From NCBI GenBank assembly GCA_021613535.1, contig CP075495.1:6820001-6884000 (forward strand): a DNA stretch of 64,000 nt, given 5' to 3'. The translations under genes were made by a program, and so were the position numbers. The DNA is from Adineta vaga. Taxonomy: Eukaryota > Rotifera. The notes under the pieces were generated by a model that was given only the letters and a program-made list of their open reading frames with translations, ran no database searches and was not told the origin of the DNA. Shown in pieces: positions 15,999 through 28,556 of the stretch. Within the stretch, counting starts at the first letter, position 1, and each line of letters starts with the position of its first letter.

Positions 15999-18371
15999 TT
16001 ATTTATCAAGAGAAAATACAGGAGTTGATGACATAAAAAAATCCAATTGAATAGTTGATTGATTATCATTCATGCATTTCAAATGATTTATATGATCGAT
16101 GAATGGAAAGGTTGTTAAATGTTCACCATTCAATAAAACACGTTGAACGTAAAAATTCTTTGGAGAGTTATCATGAATATTGATGACAAGATTACATTTA
16201 CCTTTATTTCGAGAGATTTTTATCCGATCAAATGCTGGACTACCAATTAAATATGTTGATGAACCAGAAAGAGGATAGAAACCCATACTAGTAAATATAT
16301 ACCAAGCAGACATTGTTCCATAATCATCATTACCAGGTAATCCATTCGGTTGATTTGTATAAGCATGATTTAATAACCATCGAGCATATTTTTGAGTTAG
16401 ATCCGATCGATTAGCATAGTTAAATTGCCAAACAGAGAAAAGATCATGTTCATTTCCAGGCCAATAGTATGGATTAGGTAATGTTGTATCTTTCCATGGT
16501 TGTCCACGTTCAAAAAAGATATTTAATTCTCGAAGAAAATTTTCTTTTCCACCAAATAATTCAATCAAACGTGGTGTATTGTGTGGTACAAAAAATCGAT
16601 AGTGCCATGCATCACCTTCGACATATCGATTATCGAATGGATCGAGAAATTCCAACGCATTCGATGGACAATGAAAAGCGCCCGTTTTATTTTTTGGACA
16701 AAAAAAATTTGTTTTATTATCAAAGACATTCTCAAACCATGTCGCTCGTTGATAATATTCTTTAGCTTCGTCAAATAAACCAGCTGCATTAAGGACATTC
16801 CCAATAGCCCAGTCATCATATGCATAACTCAAGGTTAGTGGTGCAGAATTATGATCCATATCATATGGCACATATTTATATTGGATATATGTTGAAGGAT
16901 CAAATCGGCTATCATGAACTTGATTTTGATTAGCAACTTTTCTTAAAGCTTGAATAACTTGAGTTAAGTTTAAATTCTTATCATGTTCTTTTTTCATGAT
17001 TAAATCACTTATTAAAATATCAGCATGTGAACCAATCATACAACCTGTATAACCATTTGCAAAAGGCCATTTAGGTAAATCACCGCCTTGTTCAACAATA
17101 AGCATAATTGAATGTATAATATCATTACCTCGTTGTGAATCATGAAAAATAATGAATGGTATTTGCGTACGAAATATATCCCAGATAGATAGATCAGTAT
17201 AAATATGTTGCATATAATCAGGTTTTGTATGAATTTGACCATCAAAACCAAGATAAACACCATTGGATTCATCCCATTGAGTTGGACTTGATAATGAATG
17301 AACAATAGCTGTATTAAATTTAATTTCAGCATCACCATCCCATGGAGCACTTACCTAGAAATTTGAAAACAAAAACGATAGAATTACTTTCTTCAAACTT
17401 ATACCAATGAACTGTACTTCAAATCGTCCTAATTCATCAAGCCATTTCTGTTGAACCATAGTTCGTAGCGCATCAAATGATTGAAACATATTTGTTTGAA
17501 GTTTTAAATTCGTACGAGCTTGTTCAATTGAAACAAAACTAATTCCTACATACATTGTCACCTGATCTTGATCATCCGGTAGAATTATATAGGCACCTGA
17601 TGAACATCCATCAATTTCTGTTTGTTCTTCTTTTATTTCTCCATTCTTCCATATACCAAATTTAGTCCAATTGTTTAATGTAATCACAAAATAAGTTGTA
17701 ACACCACCAAATCGTCCTGAAAGTGATCCTTGAAAAAGAATTGAACCAGTAATTTCATGATTAATCGTATCGATTTTCGTATGACTTTGATTACATACAT
17801 CTTTTTGTAAAGTATAACTACTATCAATAAGAATAGCATGTTGTTTATTTTTAATTTTATCATATGAATAACGATGAATACCAACTTGTTCAGTCGCTGT
17901 TAATTCAACATTGATTTTATGTGTATCAAGGTAAACTTTATAATAACCCGGCTCAACTATTTCATTTTCATGTCGAAAAGCACTACGATAACCATTTTGT
18001 TTCGATATCATCTTTTGTAAATGTTTATTATTATCAATTTGAACAGGAATAATTCCCACTTCACCATAATCTGGTACACCACCTCCATACATATGTGTAT
18101 GTGAAAACAGATTGATATGTGTATCAGAATAATGATAGCCACCTAGATGATTGAATACAATCGGAATATCTAGAGTATTACTGGTATCAGCACCTAAACG
18201 AAGAGCACCATAGGGACTTTGAACTCCTAATGGTAATGAACCTGCACCAAACCCATCACCATCAGTGCCAATATATAAATTAAGTGGAGGAAATTGAGGA
18301 TTTCTATTTTGATAGGAAAAATGAAATCCTAATAAAAATATCAAGTAGAAAAAAATCCCGCGTTTGGACAT
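15999..18371 (-). CDS. Secreted GH92 family alpha-mannosidase
   Basis: Glycoside hydrolase family 92 members are Ca-dependent inverting exo-alpha-mannosidases. Two exons, 18371-17418 and 17354-15999, separated by a 63-nt intron that carries an in-frame TAG at its 3' end; about 769 aa, typical of the family. From the ATG at 18371 there is a clear signal peptide (KRGIFFYLIFLLGFHF); an upstream in-frame ATG at 18413 would spoil it. N-terminal beta-sandwich: GTDGDGFGAGSLPLGVQSPYG. Catalytic (alpha/alpha)6 part: VYLGFDGQIH, YTDLSIWDIFRTQIPF, WPFANGYTGCMIGSHAD and NDDYGTMSAWYIFTSMGF, the last holding the family's catalytic Asp region. GH92 is mainly bacterial and fungal, so horizontal acquisition is plausible; the intron and AT-rich codons show it is host-adapted. 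Confidence 0.93.
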
Positions 18372-18746
18372 CTTGTTTTTATTCCAGAATATGATTTTCT
18401 CTTTATTATTCATAGATACACTTTATGAGAGAAAACGTCAGCTGGGAAAAGGACAAATGTTATTGACTATCCGATTTCATATCTAATCTTATATATGCTA
18501 GATAGTATAATTAATCGTATTTTTTAATTTTGTAAACAGTTCATTAGTCTTATTTTCATTCGTGTCTTTTTTTCTTTAGTAAGTTTAATAATTAAAATAG
18601 AGATTTATTTCATCGATAGTGCACAAATCTAATTATTTATTTTTATTCATACGTATAATATGTATATAAGAAGAAAAGAAAAAATATTATAATCTACATC
18701 GATATTGTATGTATCAAAATCAAATAATATACATTATTCAATTGGT
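18372..18746. other. Spacer between BUB1 and GH92 genes
   Basis: AT-rich, about 375 nt; GH92 promoter/5' UTR and BUB1 3' flank. Nothing else recognised. Confidence 0.5.
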
Positions 18747-21562
18747 TTATCCTGATGCCGATGGTTGTGGTGGTGGTGGTGGTTGAAATTGATTGAGATA
18801 AGTATCTAATTTCATTCGAAACATATTTATATATTCGGTATCTTTTGATTTAAGACGTTTGATTTCTTCAAATAATAAGCCTTCTAATCGATCAGCCCAA
18901 GCATTTAAATCCGGTAAATGTTGACAATCAGGTATATTGAGAAATTCATGAAAGAATTCCTTCCAAATATCATGTGTACGTTTTGAAAACTTCGCTTTTG
19001 TTGTCATACTACCATCTTGTCGTTGTTCATCTTCACATACTGTCATATAACTCAAAAAGACAAGTACATGAATTGAATAGACCATACCAAATAAATCATG
19101 CTATGAATGATAGAAAGAGAATTTCTAGTACTGATTTCAATGTAATACTATCTTACTTGAAAAATCCATGGTCGATTATGTAACATTTCTACACAAGCTA
19201 ATTCTTTTTTCGGAACACAAGTTACGAATGCAGTACCATTATCGAATAATTTCAAATCAATCGAACGATTAAAATCAATTAACATCAATGATGGAATTGG
19301 TCCGCAACTTTCTTTTTTTGTTGAAAACGTTGATGGACTAGAAAATCAGATGATAAGAAAGAATTTACTGAAGAAAATCTTTACATACCAGTGAAGAACC
19401 ATGAAATTATCTGGTTTAACCTAATATTAGAAGGAATCGATATAGAGATGCAAAGAAAAAAAGCAAATCTTACATCACAATGAATGATACGCAAACGATG
19501 CATATAATCGAAAATACGTAACATTTCAATCGAATAATAAAGTTGATAACAAAATGGAACATATCGATCACGACTAATATGATAATTAGCAAAGTCCTAC
19601 AAGGAAAACAAAAAAAATTGAGTCTAAAATGTTTTCTACAATAGATAAAGGATGTCAGGTTATTCTCATAAGATTTCTTATACATCTGTGTTGAACAAAA
19701 AACTGGTTTCAACATACAAGTAAAGTTTGTGGCGCACGTTGCATAAACATAACACTATAATCATTGTATTCAATAAGTCGATAGACACTTGGAATACGTT
19801 GATTCTGAAAGAAGAAGAAAAGAACACAAATATGCAATGATTTTATAATTGAAAGCATAAACAATACGTACAAGATCGAATTGACCAGCTTTACGTATAC
19901 TACGTCGAGATAATTCGGTAAGAATATAAAATTCCCATACAGTTGATGGATGTTGAATCTAATAGAAAATACACAAGAATAAAAAGAAGAAAATTACAAA
20001 GATTGATAGAAATACCTTGCAAGCATATGTCACTTTTGGATCAGATTCTAATCGTGCTGTAATAACATATCCATAGGCACCTTCACCTAGTTTTTTTCCA
20101 AATTCATATGTTGTTCCACCTAAAAAAAGCTCATTCGTTCAGTTCAACTCTGAAATAATATTTTCATTAATAAACAAACCTAATGTCACTTTTTCAATCT
20201 TTGTGCCCACTTTATTTTTAGCTAAACCTGCTGGTAAATTCATTTTTTCTACAGAATAATTTTCCATCAATGCATAATTAACTCCTCGTTTTTCTAAAAT
20301 TTGTCTTCGAATTTGATCATCAAATGGATCACGTTCATCAACAACAATACAAGAAACATCAAGAAAATTTTCATCTAATGTATCATTGATTGGTACATGT
20401 GATTGACGACGAAGAACTTGATCAATGGTAAATATATTCATTAGAGGTGGTACCATCGATCCACGGCGAATATTACTTGGAATACAACTAACACGTTCAC
20501 CACCCAATAAACTCGTATTGGACATATCAAGCATTCTAATCAAATAGAAAGAAAAATGTTGATTTTGTATTTGATAGAAAAGAAGTTTTTCTTTAATATA
20601 TTATGTACCGAGAATATTCTAAATGAACAGCTTCACGACATTCTGGCAATAATTGACAATCTGGATCATCATCAGTATCAAGACTTGATTGTTTACGCAT
20701 TGGTGATCGTTTTGTTTTGGTTCAACAGCCATCATGATTTCGAAGGAACTACGTGTTTGAGTAGTTCGTTTAGTAACAGTTGTTCGATTTTTCGGTTTTG
20801 TAGTTAACTGTTCCTTTTCATATTCTATCAAAAATTGAACATAGATCATCTAAATATATGACTGAAATAAATAAAATTGAACACATACCTTTCTCATCCC
20901 AATGTTGAAATCGAATAGCAAAAGATCTGAATGTAAAAGAATCAAATAGAATATTTAAAAAGAAGATGAAATATTAACAAACCGGTAGGCTCTATCAATT
21001 TCAGTACATTCATCAATATCATGTACGAATTTTTTTGCTTCTTCATAAATCCCCCATGCTCCCGCCCAATTTAATTCATTTTCTTCAATATATTCAGCCC
21101 AATCAATCCATAAATGTGCATATTGAACACCAATATGTTTTTTATAGAATAATCCATACCATAATGCTTTATCTACGGACATATCCGGCTGAAAAGAGAT
21201 AAATACATCAATTTATTGCCTAGCATGTATTCAATAGAACTTACAATTAACAGACAAATTTCAGCAAAATCTTTATTATTAGTTTGTTCAGGATTATTTT
21301 CGAATTTTTCCAGACATCTGATACATATTGGATAAAGAACTTGGTTATTAGTTAGTGTATTTTCACCATTGTTATCTTCCGGTAAGATATCTTGAACAGC
21401 AGCCAAAAAACTATGTATATATAAAAATGAATTCGAAAAGTTTCTAGTTAAAGAAAAATACACATACGGTAACCAAAGATCGGAAACTTCATTTGCACCA
21501 TTGTACAATTTTAATCGTTTGTCAAATTCATGTTGTAATTCGGCAAGAGTTGGTTTTGTCAT
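18747..21562 (-). CDS. BUB1: BUB1-type mitotic checkpoint kinase
   Basis: Spindle-checkpoint kinase acting at kinetochores. The N-terminal Mad3/BUB1 TPR region is clear: AELQHEFDKRL, LWYGLFYKKHIG, HLWIDWAEYIEENELNWAGAW, and YEEAKKF. A short linker (KRTTQTRSSFE; NENFLDVSCIVVDERDPFDD region) leads to a kinase domain: KKLGEGAYGYV, TYACK, IIHCDVKPDNFMV, LIDFNRSIDLKLF, CVEMLHNRPW and KEFFHEFLNIPDCQHLPDL, the last being strongly BUB1-specific. About 12 exons; estimated 700 aa, against about 1,050-1,085 for the human proteins, the difference being the linker. The DFG position reads DFN and HRD reads HCD (human BUB1 also deviates). No KEN box appears in the exons I translated. C-terminus FQPPPPPQPSASG. 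Confidence 0.92.
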
Positions 21563-22033
21563 ATTTACATACAATTAAGCAAGACACTAACTGCCTGATG
21601 AAATCGATTATTACATACACAGACAAGACAAGGCACAAAACAAGAGAAAAATTTCCATGGACCAATTCTTTTACCGGTCTTTGTTCGTAAATGACAAGTC
21701 AATGAATGTATGAGCTGTTTGATATTGTATAAATAAAAAATCTTTTAAATAAACACAATTTCAACTTTTAAAGGAAATACTAAATAAATTTCAAATTATG
21801 ATCAATTATAGATGGAGCTAATCAGCAAACGAATGTTCAATTGATTTCGTTCTTCTTTCCTCTGCACGAACAAAGACAATTACGTCTAACCTATTATATT
21901 AACAAACATATATTCAATTCTATTCAATTATTACTGTAAAACATGACTTTTTTTTATTGATTTCTCTTTTTTTTCTCTTGAAAGAAAAAACATCTTTACC
22001 ATTGAAATATACAATTTCTGCATTGATTGCATT
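21563..22033. other. Spacer between CoA transferase and BUB1 genes
   Basis: About 470 nt of AT-rich sequence between two minus-strand genes; BUB1 promoter region. Nothing else recognised. Confidence 0.5.
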
Positions 22034-23594
22034 TCAATACAAAGCTTTAAAACGTTTATGTGCAGCACGTTCCAATGCTTCACGATGATTTGGATGAGCT
22101 ATTTCAATCAAAGCTTTTGCTCTTTGTTGACAATTTTTTCCAAATAAATTTACTACACCATATTCAGTTGCTACATAATGAACATGAGCTCGTGTTGTTG
22201 TTACTGCAGCACCTGATTGTAACTATCGAGAAAAACAAAGGATTAATCTCTATAAAATTCTATAAGAATCAAACATACTGTATTAACAATTCGAGAAACA
22301 CCTTTAGATGTTTGTGAAGGCAAAACAATAATTGGCTTTCCATGTTTACTTAAACCAGCACCACGCATAAAATCTAATTGTCCGCCGACACCTGAATATT
22401 GCATAGTTCCTAATGAATCAGCACAAATTTGTCCGGTCAAATCAATTTCTAATGCAGAATTTATTGCACACATGCGTGGGTTGCGACGAATTTGAGCAGG
22501 ATCATTCGTCATTGAAACATCTAATGCAAGAATATTAGGATTATCATGAACGAAATCATACAATTTTCTCGTTCCCAATATGAATGTACATGTTGTTTGA
22601 CCTGGATGGAATTTTTTATATCGATTAGTGATCACGCCATTTTCTAATAATGGAATGACACTATCGGATAACATTTCTGTTGCTATACTCAAATCTCTAT
22701 GATTATCAAGACATGCTAAGATGGAATCTGGAATTGGCCCAATGCCGAATTGTACTGAAAACAGTGAAAAATCGACAGAATACTTTTTTCTATCTTGTAT
22801 TTTTTCTAAAAACTTACATGTACTTTGATCTTCGATTAATTCTGCTACTCTTCGTCCGATTGTTCTCTCTACCTGAGTTATTTTTTTTGAATGATTCAAT
22901 TCAATTAATGGTTCATCATATTCAACATAAGCATCAATATTATCAATGTGGACAAAAGTATCACCATGTACACGTGGCATATTTCGATTAATTTGTGCAA
23001 AAACTTTCTTAGCATTTCTTACAGCTGCTCTCGTCGCTTCAACAGAAATACCCAGTGAACAATAACCATGTTTATCTGGGGGTGAAACTTGAATTAGAGC
23101 AGCATCAAGTGGAAGAATGTGTTCATCGAATAAACGAGGCATTTCATTTAGAAATATTGGAATATATGAAGCAGCACCATTACTAATCGCCGAGCGAACA
23201 AATGATGAAGCAAAAAGACTATTGATAAAAAAACTATCTTTCAATTCTGGATTGGTAAATGTATCATCAAGAGGATTAACGCTTATAATTTCAACACGTC
23301 GAAGATCGCCAGCACGATTTGCTAGAAGACGATTAAGATATCGTGGAGGACCACCACATCCTAATGATAACAGAAAATCAAATAAGTATATCTCGTCAAT
23401 GGAAAGATTCTCAAGAGAGACAAATTAAGTTCATAATTCTACGAATCTTGATATCCTCAATGTAGGACAAAAGTACATATCATCTGAAAAGATGATCTGT
23501 CTATTTCGATATATTTAATTTACTTACCATGTACAAAAACACGTGCACCAGAATGAATTAGAGACAGAGCTTGATCAATGACCATTTTCGACAT
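22034..23594 (-). CDS. 4-hydroxybutyrate/acetyl-CoA CoA-transferase family
   Basis: Acetyl-CoA hydrolase/transferase family enzyme, which moves CoA between acetyl-CoA and an acid such as 4-hydroxybutyrate; probably mitochondrial or cytosolic. Four exons: 23594-23528, 23360-22818, 22754-22279, 22222-22034; 424 aa, usual length. Motifs: SGARVFVHGGCGGPPRYL, VSPPDKHGYCSLGISVE, FGIGPIPDSI, INSALEIDLTGQICADS (CoA-accepting Glu region), GVGGQLDFMRGA and VHYVATEYGVVNLFG. The 63-nt intron 22755-22817 (GTAAGT...TTTTCAG) is stop-free and in frame, so retention would add 21 residues. Best characterised in anaerobic bacteria and scattered in eukaryotes; origin in this lineage is unresolved. Confidence 0.9.
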
Positions 23595-24215
23595 GATATT
23601 TTACTTCTGTTTCTAGAGGAAAAGTTAAATCTTACAGTACAGTAAGTTTTCGTTTTGTTCGAATATTTAAAATTCATACTTTGTTGTTGGATTTCGTACA
23701 CGAATAAGTAGAAAAAGAATAATATCCTAACCTTCACTACAAGCTCGCGTGCATCTCGTTTTGATGGAACGTAAAACGTATTAAGAAAAAGATCCGCTTC
23801 TTTTTCTTTCTTTCTTTTTCTTTTTATTCCTTCCTCTCTGTTTATCACCACTGTGTTTTATTTCTTCAGTATTCTTCATATTTTACCTACGCATCGTATT
23901 ACATTAAATTCGTCTTCCTATTTGCTTTTGTCGTTCGTGTTTTTTCTTTCTTCTTCTACTCAGAGATTCATTCGACGCCTCGAATGATAAGAACTCTAAC
24001 GTACGAAAAAAAAAACATGTTCTCAAACGACCTTTATATCTGCTTCCTAAAAATGTCAATTACATTTTTTCTAGTAACATCAAAAAATTCATTCATCACA
24101 GTATATAATAGATTTTTCAAAATTTAACCAAAAACGAAACAGATATAATAAACATACATATATGTATATATGCACACTCGAAGAGAAGAAAAAAAATCGA
24201 CGAAAATGTTCCTTT
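23595..24215. other. Spacer between Meis/Hth and CoA transferase genes
   Basis: About 620 nt with T- and A-rich runs (23790-23830, 24008-24019). The 3' UTR of the homeobox gene and the promoter of the CoA-transferase gene are expected here. Confidence 0.5.
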
Positions 24216-26892
24216 CTATTCTCCACTTTCTTGTCCATGATAAGGTGATGAAGATGATGGAGATATCCCATGCTGCATTGATGTTGGATTGTTACCAGCA
24301 GCAGCAACTGCTGCAGCTGCAGCGGCAGCAGCAAAAAATGAACTTGGATGCATCGATGGACATGTAGGATAAGATGGTGGTGGCGGTGGTGGACAATATA
24401 CGGATGAAGCAGCCATTTCATCATAAAGATCTACAAGAAAGTATATGTATGTGTGAAGATAAGAAAATCAAACGTTTTTTTCATATACTTGGTTGAAAAC
24501 CGTATGATGGTCGATTTGGATCAAATGTATGATAAGGATTTGTTGTCATTAAATCATTATAATCCGATCCTATAACTAAAGATAAAATTAAATCAATTGT
24601 AAAATCTAGTTGAATATATAAAAATCAGTAGATAAAACATAACACTACATGATTACAGTGGAATAGTTGATTTTAATAGTTTTTCTTCAAAAGAAATACT
24701 AAGCTCAGCAGTACTGTATCTGAAGAATGATATATTGAAATGATGAACTCATGCTTTTTACATAAAATCAATTCCAAAAGATATATCATGCATGTCATGC
24801 TAAGACTTTATTCATCTTTCCAACGAACCTTTATGTGTAATTGCTAGACAGAAAAAAGTCTTATTCATGAGAGAGAGAACGAATCATTTCTTTTTTTCTT
24901 AATCTTACCAGCACGATTTGATTGATCAATCATTGGTTGTACGATTCTTCGGCGTGCATTAATAAACCTAAAGAAAAAGTAAATGATATTTTACTGAAAA
25001 TCGCTAAAACAGCTGCATTGATTCTTTTATCGTAATCCGTCAAACAGACGTTTCTACCTGTCAACACTATGTTTACAACATCGAAGAACAAAAAGAAAAT
25101 GATTAATGACTGTAAGCATCATCTCCTTGTGAGAAGAAGAAGAACAATCCTAATGACCGTTGTGAATATATATATATATATGTATATGTATATATAGATC
25201 AAGCACAGCTGCATGATTGAAAAAGAAAATTTCCGCAGCGTTAACTGTTTTTAACACGGATCGTCACGAACAATTGATGAGATGGAACGTAACTGTGTGA
25301 ATTGATTAACCCAAACGATTACGACACTTCCATCTCATCGATCGAAGAACAAGTTAAAGATTATTGAAGCAAAACAGTGAAAGAAAAAATGTCGAACGTA
25401 CCAATTATTTACTTGTAAAATATTTAAATTTGTTTCTCGAGCTAGAATTTTCTTTTGTTCTTCAGATGGATAAGGATGCTAAAAGAAAATGAAGGATAAA
25501 AGTTCATTTATTGTTTAAAATAATCTATCATTCATATCAATCTTACATTGAGGTGTTGAAATAACCAAGCACGCATCAATGATGTTGCTGCTTTAGGAAA
25601 AATGCCTCGTTTTTTTTGTCGACGTTTATTATTATCATCATTTTCTTCATAATAATCACCTTCGATTGAACTTTCGAAATTCTCACTACTTTTATCTGTT
25701 TCATCAATTGATTGATGAGAATAATGAATTGTCGGTGGTGTTGTTGTTGTTGTTGACGATGATGATGGCATATAATTATTCGATGGTTGAATTGATGAGA
25801 AGAATTGCTGTTGAATTGGACTTCGTGAATCAGATGAATCCGAATTGGATTTTAATGTTTGATTATGATCATTTGTTGATGTTTGAGACAATGAACGCAC
25901 CTGATTAAAATATAGAGATTAGATTTATCTATGATTAAGATCTTTTCTTTTCGAACGAAATCATCGAACCGCAACTAGATATGATTTAATCAAATCTTTA
26001 GTTTATCATATCTTTTCATCAATAATGAAGGTTACGCGACACACTTTTCTCTCATGATCATTATGATAGACATCATTTACGATTGAAAATATTCTTACCG
26101 GTTTAATATCTTGTTCATAATCATGATTACTCATTTCACTTTGTTCATCTTCTGATTTTGAAAAATTTAAATCTCGATCATCCATGATAATATCCCTTGA
26201 AAAGAAAACCCAAAGAAAATTATTCTTATTTTGTTTTATAGAAATAATTTTACATGGGCATTTTGCCTTTCAATAAATGAATATATCGTTGACAAAAATT
26301 ATCGCATAATTCATGGACTTTTTCCAATTCTAAGAGATGAAATCTTAAAATTTGTATTGCTTGAATCATCTAAACATAAAATTCATATTCTGATTCTTTT
26401 CTTTTTGAAAAATGTATTCTATTTACAAGACTATCAATTTCTGGATTCGTTGTATGACATGGTAAATGATCTTTTGTTAACTTTAAAAGAGTATAAGAAT
26501 ATATATTTTAAGAAATGATTTGAATTTTACTTGTTTAGTAAATTCCATTAGATCTTCATTAAATGATGTCAATGAACAAGCAAAATTCGGATTATTTGCA
26601 TCTCGTGATGAATTCGTTGCTAATTCACATTTATCAAATATAATAGCTAGTAAAGGAAATAATGGATGACTAAATGAAGAAGTTTTATATATGTATATCT
26701 ATATATTCAATGAATTTGATTAATTTCATACTTATAAATAAGATCTTTGTCGAGTTTATTCAATTCAGGATTGTTAGTCCCTACTGCTGTTGATGGTATT
26801 GTCGTAGTTGTTGTTATTGGTTGTGAAGGATTATATTGTTGATAATAAAAATTTGTTGTATTTGTTGTCATGATAGGATCGAAAAAGGACAT
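24216..26892 (-). CDS. TALE homeobox transcription factor, Meis/Homothorax family
   Basis: DNA-binding partner of PBC/Exd and Hox proteins. N-terminal exon [15 protein letters not shown], then the Meis/PKNOX (Hth) PBC-binding domain: [73 protein letters not shown] Ser/Thr-rich linker and an acidic patch precede the homeodomain: [37 protein letters not shown], then [11 protein letters not shown] with the TALE insertion and recognition-helix WFINARRR. The C-terminal tail is Pro-rich with a poly-Ala tract (about 24300-24335) and ends QESGE. About nine short-intron exons. The antisense frame at 26231-26518 is a shadow. Meis versus Pknox: the HD and MIQAIQ segment favour Meis/Hth. Confidence 0.93.
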
Positions 26893-28556
26893 ATGATAAT
26901 TCTATCTAGAATGAAAAGAAAACTCAAACATTTTAATCGATCTTGACATATGCACACGTGAAATTTGAGTTTCCTCTAAATATAGGGTTATTTCAACGAA
27001 GATATATGTGTGGATGTACACGCCTGGCGCATATCATCTACCAACGTCAATTATACTCATCAATCATAATGCGAGCTCGTCATACATTCGTACGATGGGG
27101 GAAAAAAGAAGAATTAACGTCTCGAATAGAGAGCGCGTCTTTTTCTTCTTCTCATTTAGGTTATCTTTTGTTTATCGTTTTTTTTCTCTTTCTCAAAAAA
27201 ATAGAATATATATATATGCACAGAGAGAGATGCAGTGATATTGGCTATTCTATATGTTGATACTCGTCGTTGATTGGAAGATATCTTTTATTATATGTCG
27301 ATGAAGGAGCTAATTTCTTTTTTTCTTCTTCTCTCCTGCTGTGTATCGTCTTCTCGCATTGTTGAGACAATCTTTTCCGGTTATGAGAAAAACAAAATGT
27401 TCTTAACATATGTATGGAAATAAACAAAAAAGAAGACGATGAGCGATTCAGTTCGAATTAGTTTTATGATAGCGCAAATGAGTTGATTTGAAATCAAGGA
27501 AATTGATCGAAATTTATGACGTCGAAACAAAACGGAAATGTATGATGTAGCATTGGAAATAACAATATGAAGTTATTCTATTCAATCGATATTAGATCAT
27601 TTGAATAAGATTTTATTCAATTTTCTAGTGTTCATTTTGTATAAACACTTGAGTATATCAGTTATAGTTTCAATTATCTTTGTTTATATAATCATAATAA
27701 TACTAATAATAATATATGAAAGACATTTGTATTTCTAGAATGTTATCATCGTTGATTTAGGTTGACTCTGTCTATTTTATATCGATTACTGGCAATTAGA
27801 GATATCTGTATTCGAAGACAGAGTTTTTACAGTTGTTGACATAAGTTTTAATCATATCCTCATTTATAATACTTGTACCATATCACTAATAATTGCTGAT
27901 GAGAGGAGTTAACCTCGAATAGTTTTATGTAAAGCTCATTTCAATCAAATACTTGTCATGTGTAGTTCAATTGGACTGGTGCTTTCCTACTAGTTTCCTC
28001 GAAATGTACTACATTGTTCATCATTCTTAGCAGAATCGCTCGTCGTCATAGAATATCAATTAGTAAACTATTTTTCAGCTGTTCATTTTGCATCAGATTT
28101 ATGCTATCCCATTTTTAATTGATTGTTATCGAAAACTACATGAACGTATCATTACAAATCGTACAAGAATTGCTACTACAAGTTACAGCATCAATCGAAT
28201 TATAATAGAAATATTCTGAATCTATGATCTTTCTCTCTCTCTCTCTCTCTTCGATGGCAAGCGACATCTGAGCATTGAATAAACTTTGAATAAATCAATT
28301 TAAAATTAAATAATTCAAAGAAAGTATATTGTTGTCAAAAAAATCATTAAAATTTAGTATTATTGTTAATGCAATTGATAACACTATCAATAGTAACGTT
28401 GACAACAGAATGGTAAATGATTTCTAAAGAAAAAGTTCTCTTAGAAAAAAAACCTATTTGATCTATAAGTCAATTATACTATGGAGGTAACGAGTGACTT
28501 TTGCGAAGTTGTTTTTTTCTTCAATTTAGTCTTTGTTTTGAAATGTTTAGTCAATA
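26893..28556. other. Intergenic, divergent promoter region of Meis/Hth and PPP1R36-like genes
   Basis: About 1.66 kb, head-to-head. It contains a (TC)n microsatellite at 28231-28250 and AT-rich stretches near 27700. No coding exon is supported; frames at 26943-27427 are unstructured. Confidence 0.55.
28231..28250. repeat. (TC)n microsatellite
   Basis: Near-perfect CT dinucleotide run in the spacer upstream of the PPP1R36-like gene. Confidence 0.85.

Noticed and set aside
16481-16825. Frames of 60-94 aa on both strands
   Set aside because: Inside the GH92 coding exon, other frames only.
26231-26518. 95-aa plus-strand frame
   Set aside because: Antisense to the Meis/Hth exons encoding [20 protein letters not shown]; a shadow.
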